From: Yponomeuta sedellus
Taxonomy: Eukaryota > Arthropoda > Insecta > Lepidoptera > Yponomeutidae
Assembly: GCA_934045075.1 (NCBI GenBank)
Contig: OW203740.1
Span: 16,132,944-16,196,943, forward strand
Direction: 5' to 3'
DNA: 64,000 nt
Part shown: positions 23,250-33,312 of the stretch, one piece after another
Position numbering within the stretch: position 1 is the first letter of the stretch
Layout of the letters: every line of letters begins with the position of its first letter
Notes under the pieces: model-generated
What the model was told of the DNA's origin: nothing
Database searches by the model: none
What the model saw: only the letters and a program-made list of their open reading frames with translations
Position numbers and translations under genes: made by a program

Positions 23250-23521
23250 CGGGTATTATGTCTTCACTGCTGGGGCACGGGTCTCTTCCTACATCGCAGA
23301 AATTTAAGGTTAGGCCACATCTACCGGGGTCAAATCCGGGTTGGTGGAGGACTGTAAGACAGTCTACGGGCCTTACTGTTAGAAGTTATCGAGCCGCCTT
23401 TAATCCCTCTGACATAGCTTAATGACTGGTATTACAAGGCAGCCGGCACCAACGGCTTAACGTGCCTTGCGAAGCACGGAAGCGCTCGGAAAAAATGCCA
23501 CTTGCGGTAGTCACGGGATGG
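23250..23521 (-). mobile_element. 5S-derived SINE (family B), partial
   Basis: CACTGCTGGGGCACGGGTCT through GAAGCACGGAAGCGCTCGG; most of the 5S-like head is missing. Confidence 0.65.
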
Positions 23522-23627
23522 TCCTAAATTTATTTCCTATACTTATATTTATTTATTTAGTGTTTATTTCACAGAACATAAAAAAGAGTTAGTACAAATT
23601 ACGCAACAATAAGTAAAAAATCGTATC

Positions 23628-24388
23628 CTACTAATATTATAAAGGCGAAAGTTTGTGAGTATGGATGGATGGATGTTTGTTAATCTTTCACGTAAAAACT
23701 ACTGAATGGTTTTTAATGAAACTTTTCAATAATGTAGCTTCTACGTCAGAATAACACATAGGCTACAATTTATAAAGATATTGTGTGAGTTGACCAAAAT
23801 ATGACAAAAAGTGTCAAGTAGGAAAAAATCCACCACCTGTGAGTTATTCTGGCGTGCGCTGCCAAAACCGCTAGCGTTACACAATATTTAATGTAATGTA
23901 CGATGGAAATGTTTAAAATATTGTAAAATATAGTTTATAGTAGCAAACTGCAGTAGCTACCTATAAGCCTAATGATTAAGGCTCCACAGTGCTAAGTTAG
24001 GTACCGTATTTCTTATGTTGACATCAATATTCTTACGTTATTATATTGCGACTGTCACATCTCAATATTGTCAGGCTATAATATTTTTCAAATGCGACCC
24101 AAAAAATATTTATGTGATAATTTTAATGTCATAATGTTATTATATTATTATTTTTTTAATGCACTCACCCGTTATAAGGACAATTTAAAAACCTGTTTAG
24201 AGGCTAAAATTCCACCCATGGCGGGATTCGAACCCGCGACCTCTGGCTATCCGTGCCAGCGCTCTTTCCAACTGAGCTAATGGGTGACTCATTCATAATG
24301 CTAGTTATTTTTTTACGCCACGCTCTTATCAAGCTACTGCAATACTAATCCTGCGCAGACGAAGTCACGGGCACCAGTTAGTAAATAA
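23628..24388 (+). mobile_element. Helitron-like element interrupted by a family A SINE
   Basis: Starts TCCTACTAATATTATAAAGG and ends CGGGCACCAGTTAGT, the expected 5' TC and a near-CTAGT 3' end. A minus-strand family A copy sits inside at 24130-24300. Boundaries are inferred. Confidence 0.5.
24130..24300 (-). mobile_element. tRNA-like SINE (family A)
   Basis: Reversed B box GGATTCGAACC and A box region CCAACTGAGCTAATGGG, with tail AATGCACTCACCCGTTATAA. Confidence 0.75.
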
Positions 24389-24439
24389 TAAATAACTACC
24401 ACACAACACAATATCATTGAATTTAAAATTAAATGACAA

Positions 24440-24496
24440 TATCAACCCTTTGTGTGTCTCCACGGCTGGGGCACAGGTCTCTTCTTGTATCGCATT
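24440..24496 (-). mobile_element. 5S-derived SINE (family B), 3' end only
   Basis: ATCAACCCTTTGTGTGTCTC and GGCTGGGGCACAGGTCTC. Confidence 0.5.
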
Positions 24497-24499
24497 GTA

Positions 24500-25290
24500 C
24501 TTACTTACATTATTTTGCAAACTTACATTGACGTTTGTTAATATGTTTAAATTGATTTAGTCAAAGGAGTAAATGGCTTATGTAGTTTCATTTTGCTCTT
24601 TCATAAGTACAGAGGCTATCGTGAAAAATGTCACCGACTTGCAAACTATAATAACGTAGTAAGTAACAACGTAGCTTTAGACTTAAGTCCCACAAAGCCT
24701 CATGTCAAGTACTCCGCAAACAGTCTAAGTCCGGATTAGCCCCAGACCGGCCTTAGCCAAGCCAAAGCCTGCCAACGTGTCTTGTTAGGATTACCTTTCT
24801 TTGAGGAATCTCGTAACGTGATAGTCACACTACAAATAAAACCGTATTAGTTTTTGCTATCGATCAATTAAAAAACCAGAGAAGTGAGAGTCGAATTCGA
24901 GCACCGAGGGTTCCGTACAAATTTCTATGTAAGATAAGATAAGAATAATATTCTTATCTTATCTAATTGATCTCGTACTTACCGAATTTCATAGCTCTAG
25001 GTCAACAAGAAGTACCCATAATTATGAATTTTGAATAGATAAATGAAATAAAGGCTCTTGAGAGACTGACTTACGCCTGAAAAACCGACGCACGGATCTT
25101 ATAAGGCTTCTGTTTTTCCTTTCGAGTTACGGAACCCTTTAAAGGGGGGTGGGGCTGTGTTGGCTTACACGGCCGATGTTTAAAGTCAAACTTCTATAAG
25201 AAAGCCTAAATTTTTAGCTCAAACTGTGCTGTGTGCCCATCTAGTAGCACATGTCAAGAGGATATGTGTAATGGCTACTTTGCTTTCGAA
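24500..25290. other. No gene recognised
   Basis: AT-rich spacer. A short AT palindrome (AAGATAAGAATAATATTCTT) is centred near 24951. Confidence 0.35.
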
Positions 25291-25293
25291 ATC

Positions 25294-25595
25294 GTTATCA
25301 ACCCTTGTATGTCCCCACTGCTGGGGCACGGGTCTCTTGAAGGTTAGGCCATACTCCGGGTTGGTGGAGGATTGTAAGACAGTGGCTAGCCTTACTGTCA
25401 GAAGTTATCAAGCCGCCTATGAGGCCTTTGACGTGACTTAACGACTGCCATTTCATGATAGCCGGCACCAACGGCTTAACGTGCCTTGCGAAGCACGGAA
25501 GCGCTCGGAAAAATGCCACTAGCGGTAGTCACGGGACGGTCACCCATCCTGCACCGTACCGCGCCTGTTGTTGCTTAATTCAAGTGATTGATTAG
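25294..25595 (-). mobile_element. 5S-derived SINE (family B), partly deleted
   Basis: Both the 3' end and the C-box region (reversed GGGACGGTCACCCATCC) are present; an internal piece after GGGTCTCTT is missing. Confidence 0.7.
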
Positions 25596-25624
25596 GCTAC
25601 AACAGGCAGGCTACTTTGCTTTTC

Positions 25625-25722
25625 GTTATCAACCCTTGTATGTCCCCACTGCTGGGGCACGGGTCTCTTCCTGCATCGCAGGAAGGTTAGGCCATACTCC
25701 ACCACGGGGGCCAAGTCCGGGT
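25625..25722 (-). mobile_element. 5S-derived SINE (family B), 3' part
   Basis: TTATCAACCCTTGTATGTCC through GGGGCCAAGTCCGGGT. Confidence 0.65.
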
Positions 25723-25834
25723 ACTTTGCTATACTCAACAATATTTAAATTAATTGGACACGACAAGTAGTTACAAAGTTACAGCTTACAGATTTTAAAG
25801 TAATATGGCCAAAGTCTAGCCTATAGCCTAGCCT

Positions 25835-26020
25835 AGTAGGTAGAACAATGGACTCGGAAGCAAGAGACCCAGGTTCGACTCCCATATACTAATTACTTTG
25901 TTTTCGAAGATGTGTATATTTTTAAAGTTATAGTAGCAATACCACCTGCGTGGTAATTAAGCCCCAACTCTCTCTCTCTCTTTCTTTAAGAGAAAGTGGG
26001 GCGTTTATAGGCTACATAAA
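25835..26020 (+). mobile_element. SINE family D with tRNA-like head
   Basis: AGTAGGTAGAACAATGGACT and B-box-like GGTTCGACTCC, then a shortened core and tail ending TTATAGGCTACATAAAAT. Confidence 0.65.
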
Positions 26021-26206
26021 ATAATGGTCACAGCATTGGGCATTGGTCGAGACTATAGCCAATAAGATTTTTCTCGTATTTAATTTTTTTTGTAACTCTC
26101 CGGGCTTTTAATAATTTTAGTAAATTCTCGCTTTCTGGGCTCTATCAGTGTCGCAGTAAATCCTTGTTCACACATTCATACGATTGAAGAAGTAATACTT
26201 CAGAAA

Positions 26207-26457
26207 TAATAAATAAATAAATAAATATTCATGGACATATTACACAGATCACGTTAGCCCTATACTAAGTACAACTAAATGACTTGTGTTATAGGTGCTA
26301 ACTCGACGATAGATTTAATACAATAAATACATAGATAACATCCAAGACCCGAGACAAACTAGAAAAGTTCGTTTCCTAGTTTGACCCGGCCGGGGATCGA
26401 ACCCGAGACCTTCGGTTTTACAGTCAGCGTGCCAAACCGCTGCGCCACCGAGGCCCT
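26207..26457 (-). mobile_element. tRNA-headed SINE (family F), full length with short AATA tail
   Basis: On the minus strand: head GGCCTCGGTGGCGCAGCGGT, B box GGGTTCGATCCC, body GACGATAGATTTAATAC on the plus strand, and a tail of only a few TATT units. It is the best reference for the expanded copy at 63753-63984. Confidence 0.8.
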
Positions 26458-26639
26458 CATTACAAGAAATTACAAATCAAACTCCAAAGCGGAAAATGTG
26501 TTAAAACATAGTAGGTATAGTTAGAATATTTTCGGGGCTTAAGCGCGTAGTAATTTATTGCTATTCTAACTATGTGTACAAGTCGCGAAAGTTTAAAATA
26601 TGTTATAACATAGTAGGTATAGTAGGTAAGAATATTTTT

Positions 26640-26770
26640 TAAATGAATTGAAATGAAATGAAAAGGTTTTATTCATAGTAGCGGTTTAATGAACGGTAAA
26701 AGTCTAAGTAGGTGTCTATTTCAAAATCTAGGCCATTTTGTAGAAAAAATGGACCAAAAATTCCAAGCCT
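26640..26770 (-). mobile_element. LINE 3'-end-like repeat with pentanucleotide tail
   Basis: GAAATGAAATGAAAAGGTTT and GGTGTCTATTTCAAAATCTA are inverted relative to 36950-37080. Confidence 0.5.
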
Positions 26771-27011
26771 AGTGTTTTCAGCCCTTAATTAATGGAGTTT
26801 AGACGATTATTATAAAACATAGAACTCATGCATTGTACTGGCTTTAATCCCAGACATCCGTCTAAATCCGCTAAATAATCCTTTATATTACAGTAGCCCT
26901 TTTGACACAAAATTTACGTTACAAAAAAATCGAACTGTGTTTCAGCCAAGCTTATTATAAATGCAGGGATGCATCATGGTGCAGCCAGATCGTGCAGACA
27001 CACTGTCGGCT

Positions 27012-28001
27012 CCCATTCTCGAGCATAGCGCAGGAGTCAGCAATCTCCAGTCTCAACGGTCTCGTCAGCACCCATTCTCGAGCATAGCGCAGGAGTCAGC
27101 AATCTCCAGTCTCAACGGTCTCGTCAGCACCCATTCTCGAGCATAGCGCAGGAGTCAGCAATCTCCAGTCTCAACGGTCTCGTCAGCACCCATTCTCGAG
27201 CATAGCGCAGGAGTCAGCAATCTCCAGTCTCAACGGTCTCGTCAGCACCCATTCTCGAGCATAGCGCAGGAGTCAGCAATCTCCAGTCTCAACGGTCTCG
27301 TCAGCACCCATTCTCGAGCATAGCGCAGGAGTCAGCAATCTCCAGTCTCAACGGTCTCGTCAGCACCCATTCTCGAGCATAGCGCAGGAGTCAGCAATCT
27401 CCAGTCTCAACGGTCTCGTCAGCACCCATTCTCGAGCATAGCGCAGGAGTCAGCAATCTCCAGTCTCAACGGTCTCGTCAGCACCCATTCTCGAGCATAG
27501 CGCAGGAGTCAGCAATCTCCAGTCTCAACGGTCTCGTCAGCACCCATTCTCGAGCATAGCGCAGGAGTCAGCAATCTCCAGTCTCAACGGTCTCGTCAGC
27601 ACCCATTCTCGAGCATAGCGCAGGAGTCAGCAATCTCCAGTCTCAACGGTCTCGTCAGCACCCATTCTCGAGCATAGCGCAGGAGTCAGCAATCTCCAGT
27701 CTCAACGGTCTCGTCAGCACCCATTCTCGAGCATAGCGCAGGAGTCAGCAATCTCCAGTCTCAACGGTCTCGTCAGCACCCATTCTCGAGCATAGCGCAG
27801 GAGTCAGCAATCTCCAGTCTCAACGGTCTCGTCAGCACCCATTCTCGAGCATAGCGCAGGAGTCAGCAATCTCCAGTCTCAACGGTCTCGTCAGCACCCA
27901 TTCTCGAGCATAGCGCAGGAGTCAGCAATCTCCAGTCTCAACGGTCTCGTCAGCACCCATTCTCGAGCATAGCGCAGGAGTCAGCAATCTCCAGTCTCAA
28001 C
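27012..28001. repeat. 59-bp minisatellite, 16 full units plus a partial unit
   Basis: The unit begins CCCATTCTCGAGCATAGCGC and continues AGGAGTCAGCAATCTCCAGT. The period is exactly 59 and the copies look identical by eye. The last unit (from 27956) breaks off after TCTCAACA. There are no variable spacers, so it is not a CRISPR array. Because 59 is not a multiple of 3, no frame stays open. Confidence 0.95.
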
Positions 28002-28162
28002 AGTCTCAACATTTTAGAACGTTTATTTTTTTAACTGCTGTTTCTGTAAGTTTTCCCGAGTTCAATAGAAAAAGAAGAATAGATATTTTTATGTCATCTG
28101 TTTGTGTCGCTGTGCGGTAATTAATTAAAAGTAATTTTCACATTTAAAATAATAATAATATT

Positions 28163-28282
28163 GGCCTTTTTGCATCTACTTAATGAGATGATTTATACAG
28201 CGTCTAGTGGCATCTTCACTAACACTAGATGGGTGAAGGGACCACTCCGACGCTGTAGTGCCTGGGACATGGTTTTTATAGA
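28163..28282 (-). mobile_element. SINE family H tail
   Basis: TGCATCTACTTAATGAGATG and CTAGATGGGTGAAGGGACCA, the 3' part only. Confidence 0.65.
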
Positions 28283-28346
28283 TTTTGCACATTTTAATGC
28301 AATTTTAATCCTGCCAATTTTACTTTTCTATATACGAATTGCATAG

Positions 28347-28448
28347 GAACGTCTGTATCCACCATATTTGGCGGGCCTCAAGTACGAGATGTCCGCCGAA
28401 GACCAGGGACTGATGGTGAAGATAACTGGATACAGAGAAAACTTACCC
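28347..28448 (+). CDS. Internal exon of an M16 metallopeptidase (nardilysin / insulin-degrading-enzyme type)
   Basis: Thirty-four codons, phase 0 at both ends, with a pyrimidine-rich tract plus AG before (28345-28346) and GTAAGC after. The reading contains YPPYLAGLKYEM, GLMVKI and GYRENLP. This follows the pattern of the middle domain of insulin-degrading enzyme and nardilysin, where a Tyr-x-x-x-Leu-Ala-Gly-Leu-x-Tyr segment is followed by a Gly-Leu/Met strand and a Gly-Tyr-Asn-x-Lys-x-Pro segment. These enzymes are zinc peptidases, but the catalytic HxxEH motif is not in this exon. Upstream intron sequence holds a SINE (28163-28282) and downstream another (28476-28739). No other exon of this gene was recognised here, so it could be one exon of a long gene or a relic. 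Intact splice signals and an uninterrupted frame favour a live exon. Another frame is also open, but only this one resembles a family. Confidence 0.6.
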
Positions 28449-28475
28449 GTAAGCAATTTTGGTGTAACACTATTT

Positions 28476-28739
28476 TACTTATGCTGTGTGGTGTCGGCCT
28501 AGAGAATAGCACCAACCCAATTCTTCCCCCGGGTATCGTAGAAGGCGACTAAGGGACACAAACCGGGCAGCAGCGCCCCCTGCAGTACAATTCCACCAAA
28601 CTGCGATCCCCAACCCGCATGGCCAGCGTGGGGATTATAGGCACTACCCCCCAATGATGGCACAGCCTTGCGCTATGGCGCTCATTAGGGGAGGGCTATA
28701 TCCAGCAGTGGACTAATATAGCCTGAAGAAGAAGAAGAT
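28476..28739 (+). mobile_element. SINE family C tail region
   Basis: GCTGTGTGGTGTCGGCCTAG through AGCAGTGGACTAATATAGCC, then a GAA repeat. It starts 28 bases after the M16 exon. Confidence 0.7.
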
Positions 28740-28879
28740 GTTATCTGTCAGCAACAAAAGTCTTTACAGCTGCGTCTCATTCTTCATAATTTTGTGCCGA
28801 CAGGCTAACATTCTTGACTAAACATCGTCACCGACGGAAACTTACCTACGACTTAGGTTAGTTATCACTTCACAAAGGT

Positions 28880-29195
28880 AAGAAACCTATTTAGAGGCTA
28901 AAAATTCCACCCATGCCGGGATTCGAACCCGCGACCTCTGGCTAACCGTGCCAGTGCTCTTTCCAACTGAGCTAATGGGCGACTCACCGGCATCAGTGCG
29001 ATTTCGAACCTCTTTACAATATTCTCTGTATTACGTACAGGCAGCGATCTGGCTGAAGTAATTTGCATCACTTGCAGCTCCGAGTACCTACCTACTTTGC
29101 CTCGGTTCGAGTCCCGGCATGGGTGGAATTTTTTGCCTCTAAATAGGTCTTTAAATTGTACTTAGTACGGGTTAGTGCATTAAAAAAATAAATAT
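28880..29195. mobile_element. Family A tRNA-like SINE, inverted pair
   Basis: A minus copy from 28882 is joined to the 3' part of a plus copy (29106-29195, from GGTTCGAGTCCCGGCATGGG). Confidence 0.7.
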
Positions 29196-29262
29196 ATATA
29201 AAGGTAAGAACGTCACTCACTTGAGGTTTCTTAGATAAAAATTCAATGATAATAGGTAACTA

Positions 29263-29490
29263 CTCGGGTCTTTTCCCTGAGGAAGGTATAGGCTATACTC
29301 CACCACGGCACGGGGGCTAAGTCTGGATTGGTGGAGGGTTGCAAGACTAGTGGCTGGTCTTACTGTCAGAAGTTTTCAAGCCGCCCTAAGGCCTCTGACT
29401 TGGCTCAACGACTGCCAACTTTCCACAACAGCCGGCACCAACTGATAACGTGCCGTGCACGGTACTGCTCGGAAAAATACCACTAGCGTA
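29263..29490 (-). mobile_element. 5S-derived SINE (family B), decayed
   Basis: CTCCACCACGGCACGGGGGC and AGCCGGCACCAACTGATAAC. Confidence 0.6.
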
Positions 29491-29502
29491 ATAGTACATT
29501 AC

Positions 29503-29625
29503 ACAACTAGGGTGGTAATACAAAGAAAGGCCGAGATCGCAGAAGTTTGCGGCCCGAGCTGCAAGCGAGGGACGTAAATATGCGATCGAGAGCTTTCTTT
29601 ATTACCTCCCGTGTTGTGTAGATCT
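29503..29625. mobile_element. Short fold-back MITE
   Basis: ACACAACTAGGGTGGTAATA on the left pairs with TTACCTCCCGTGTTGTGT on the right; GATCGCAG/TGCGATCG also pair. Confidence 0.5.
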
Positions 29626-29844
29626 TTTTATGTCTACACTTGGCCAGAAAGCCACTTTATTGCCAGGTGTGGCATAAAATTAAATAAAGTACAAGAACTG
29701 AAACAAATCCCTACAACTAAATTGGGCAGAAGACCTCAGGCTCCGCTTAAAGTTGTCAGGAGACACTGGCGACGCAGATTTTCAGCTAAAGTCAATTAGG
29801 TATATTATACTAGTGTAGTTAAAAAATTAAACATAGATAATCGA

Positions 29845-30262
29845 AAAACCTATTAAGAGGCTAAAAATTCCACTCATGCCTTATTTTTAGCCTCTAATAG
29901 GTTTTTAAAATTGTCCTTAGCACGGGTTAGCATTAAAAATAAAAATAGTATAATCATGCGGGTACAGCGATATCATTCCGATGTAAAAACCTAACTGCAA
30001 AGTAGGTACTCGGGGCTGTAAGTGATACAATTTACTTCAGCCAGATGTCGCTGCATGTACGTAATACAGAGAATAGGGTAAAGAGGTTCGAAATTTCACT
30101 GATGCCGGTGAGTCGCCCATTAGCTCAGTTGGAAAGAGCGCTGGCACGGATAGCCAGAGGTCGCGGGTTCGAATCCCGGCATGGGTGGAATTTTTAGCCT
30201 CTAAATAGGTTTTTATAATTGTCCTTAGCACGGGTTAGTGCATTAAAAATAAAAATAGTATA
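29845..30262 (+). mobile_element. Family A SINE multimer: inverted stub, truncated copy, full copy
   Basis: A short minus stub (29850-29880) meets a tail-only plus copy (29881-29950). This runs straight into a full plus copy through the junction AAATAGTATAATCATGCGGG. The full copy has a 170-bp leader, A box TTAGCTCAGTTGGAAAGAGC, B box GGTTCGAATCC and the AATAGGTTTTTATAATTG tail. Confidence 0.75.
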
Positions 30263-30329
30263 ATAGATAATCGTTACAAACAAAGAAAAACTTGTCTCCT
30301 CAAGTCATTACAATAACCACAACGAATTA

Positions 30330-30440
30330 AATCTACACTAATATAATAATAATAATTCAAGTTTGTAAGTTTGGGTGTAGGCGGATGATAATCTCCGAAA
30401 CGGCTCATACAATTTCAAACTTTCTTTCACTAATGTTTGG
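30330..30440 (+). mobile_element. Helitron-like 5' end fragment
   Basis: ACTAATATAATAATAATAAT then AAGTTTGTAAGTTTGGGTGT resembles the Helitron-like 5' end. Confidence 0.35.
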
Positions 30441-30464
30441 AATAGATCTTAAGGAAGAAGCGGT

Positions 30465-30600
30465 GGTAGTGGAGCGGTAGAACGCCGGAGTTTCAATCTG
30501 GAGGTCGTGGGTTTGAGTTGTGGCTTAGTTTAAGTAAGAAAACAAAGTCATCGATACATGACTTTGCTTTCTTAGTTATGTAGGTACATTTGATCGATAT
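30465..30600 (+). mobile_element. SINE head fragment (D/H/C superfamily)
   Basis: GCGGTGGTAGTGGAGCGGTA and the decayed B box GGGTTTGAGTTG. Confidence 0.45.
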
Positions 30601-30630
30601 CGATATCAACCCTTGTATGTAGAAAGCAAA

Positions 30631-31122
30631 AGCAAGAATTGAGAATTTCACCACGCACCTACAGTACTACACATCATAAAAGTCCCTTCGGGAATCTACG
30701 TTCGCGCAGACTAGGAAGAAGTGTAACGAAAGTGCCCGAAGCTATAAGTACATTCAACATGATCTTTAACCGATACGGTTAAGGTGCAGAATTGATTGCC
30801 GCGGTAGCGCTACTTATTTCGCTCCCGCTAATATTGCCAAACTAATAGGCACATGCATCGATGACGTTGAATCAACCAATAGCAACAAAGGCGCGCGGCC
30901 TGCCATAAAATGAAACTATCTGATTGGTCGATCAACTTGCCGCACATCCAAAATTTGGTCATCTGCGCAGGTACATCCGCGAGACTTATTTCTTGTGTAA
31001 GCACTGTACCTACATACTTAAGTAACGTTCTGTCCCGCTCCTTTTTGAGAAACATGGAGAGACAGCACTACAGTTAACTATTTAGGTGCTTAGCGAAATT
31101 CTCAATTTTGAAACTGGCCAAT
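30631..31122. mobile_element. Larger member of the GCCGGTTTCTGAATTGAG MITE family
   Basis: Ends AGAATTGAGAATTTCAC and GCGAAATTCTCAATTTTGAA are inverted. The 350-bp interior is unique, with no recognised domain. Confidence 0.4.
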
Positions 31123-31207
31123 AATCTAATATTAACCCTAAATCGTACGCGGGTGACGCCGGAGCACAAGTTAGACTTTTATGAAGTTAAATTGTCTTAT
31201 TCTCACA

Positions 31208-31250
31208 ACCTATCGACCAAGTTGCTATAATACGACTAGGTCGATAGGTT
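31208..31250. repeat. Hairpin
   Basis: ACCTATCGACC (31208-) is complemented by GGTCGATAGGT, with about 20 bases between. Confidence 0.6.
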
Positions 31251-31529
31251 TAATATTTATAATATTAAAATTTTATAGCCTCTAGGTATAATTCATAGCA
31301 CGAGTGTGTTATATTAGTTAATATTACAATTATAATAGTACACTTTCCCCCCTCGTTTATAATGTCCGTATTACCACATCAAGGGTTGGCTGAAAGAGAT
31401 TTCTAATGAAATAAGCTCGCTATGTACACTTTTTTATTGTATAATTTTGTGCTTTCTGTATGATTTCTATGTGTGCATTATAGTAGAAAGTAGGTCAATA
31501 ACAATAGCTTGGCGCAGAAACAACTTTAC

Positions 31530-31740
31530 CTATCTATACTTATTTCAATAAGACAAGATAAATATATTCTTTATTGTACACACCAGAAATTTATTACAGA
31601 GACAACAGTTACAAAAGAAGAGGTGCAATTGGCGGCCTCATTGCTGATAGCAATTTCTTTCAGGCAACCTTTTAACGGAAAAATTGCAGAAGGAGAAATT
31701 GAGACGGTTGTATCTTTACATATTTAATAATATGTGCTGT
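31530..31740 (-). mobile_element. LINE 3'-end fragment
   Basis: GATAAATATATTCTTTATTG, GGCGGCCTCATTGCTGATAG and TTTCAGGCAACC match 48331 and 61163. Confidence 0.5.
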
Positions 31741-31744
31741 GGTA

Positions 31745-32119
31745 CATATTACTAAACATGTAAAGATACAAAGTACATTTGGCGGCAAAGGCATACACAC
31801 CGGTAGAACAAAATGTACAAGCATCTAGGTGCTCTAGCGCACTACCTATTAAAACTCCGAATTAAAGCAATACTAATATCTTTTTATTATATTTTTCATC
31901 TGGCTGAGAGTTTCAACACGACTGACATCCAAACAAAACGTAACGATATTCTTCAAATAATTTAAACTCTGCCTAGAGGCCTCAGCCGGCCAGGTACTAT
32001 AAAGAAGTATCGTTACCTACAGTACGCTTCGTTCGAATCCGGCACAGAAAAACAAATCGTTAACAAATAAAACCTCTAGAACTTTAGTAGGTATATATGT
32101 CGGTGCCCGAAAGAAGCGA
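31745..32119. other. No feature recognised
   Basis: AT-rich sequence before the FoxD upstream region; a decayed tRNA-like word (CGTTCGAATCCGGCAC) is at about 32029. Confidence 0.3.
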
Positions 32120-33312
32120 AACCCAACGGCGGAGACACAGAGAATCCAGGCAGCGAGATTCCATCATCCATTGGCCGACAATGCCTTCACAAAGCGGCTA
32201 CTGTCTACATACAAATAACTCCCGTCGTCCAATTTAAATAACAAGCTCGCAATGCTGAAAAACAACCTGAAACCGAAGTTGGGAATAAATTAGCGTCCCC
32301 CCCGCCACCCCACGCTACCCAATGTGTACATTGTTCAAAATATTATTTGCCTTGCCAGACAATAATGGAATCTGTCGCCCCGCCCTGACATGTTAGCTTT
32401 CAAAAACTCCGCCCAGCTAAACTCAGCCTCTCATTGGCCGGGACTCTCTTCCCACTCTGTCTCGCACAGTCTCACCTCTCGCTCCCCCCTGTAGCTTTTT
32501 CTTCGACGCCCGAGGGGTAAATGTTTTGCTAGCTAACGTATACGGGGCTTTTCTAGAGCCCGTGCGCATTGTCGGGGTATTTCGCATAGGAATATTTTTT
32601 ACGCCCGTTTATTTGGATGTCTACCTGAATGGAGTGCCAGTATTCCGCTTTTATGAGATTTTTTCCCTTCGCTTTTCCCCCGTCTTCTTTCAATAATACG
32701 AAGGTGCGTCTTTCATGTTTCGGAGCGAGGGATTATGGGATCACATTTTCATATTCGCTCGAGTTTTCTCTTTTAGACGGCTTTTCCTGAAAAACCTTTT
32801 TTTCGGCTGTTTGTTTTGCGATCTTCACATTCGTCTTTTGCTTAGCAGTCTGCGATTGGCAGATTGGAATTATTGTTCGTTATTATTATGATCTCTTCTT
32901 TATTTTAGGTGTATGAAACAGGTATCAACAAATAGCTTCTAATCCCTCGAGTTCTCATTCGTATAGGAACAGCTTCTCTCTCTTAAATATTATTAAACAG
33001 CCACCATCCTCATCTACATTTCCCAATACGCCGATAAACCGACCTCGAGCCCCCGCACAGACCGCGGCAGCCCGATCGATAGCCTCAACAACTTCCTTCA
33101 CAATAATTATTATTAGTAGTCGACGGCCTGAAATTCACGCACAAAGCGCGGGCCCGCAATAATAATAACGACGATTGTTGTGTTTACTGGCACGTAAGCC
33201 CCGGGGGGCGGCCGGGGGCGGGGCCCTGACTCCGTCCCGTTGCCGGGGGGGCGACCGCGCCAGTGTGACAGCAGCCTCGCGCGCCGACGCACCTCTGACA
33301 TGTGACCGCAGC
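32120..33312 (+). promoter_or_regulatory. FoxD promoter and 5' UTR region (candidate)
   Basis: About 1.2 kb without any repeat family seen elsewhere in the window. It contains two reversed CCAAT boxes (CATTGG at 32169 and 32432), two GC boxes (CCCGCCC near 32379, CCGCCC near 32409), and Sox-like words (ACATTGTTC near 32331, ACAATAATGG near 32359). GC content rises sharply from about 33040 towards the start codon. No clear TATA box was found near the gene, so the start site cannot be placed; the assignment is by position and composition. Confidence 0.45.

Noticed and set aside
27012..28001. CRISPR array
   Set aside because: Whole 59-bp units are repeated with no variable spacers, in an animal genome.
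30118..30190. Possible functional tRNA gene
   Set aside because: A and B boxes are present, but the anticodon loop lacks the usual T before the anticodon, the acceptor stem is imperfect, and the same unit recurs many times with one shared tail. It is a SINE.
33175..33312. Longer FoxD start in the open frame upstream of 33313
   Set aside because: The extension begins at a TTG with no ATG and is Gly/Ala/Arg-rich from GC-rich 5' UTR. The ATG at 33313 has a good context.
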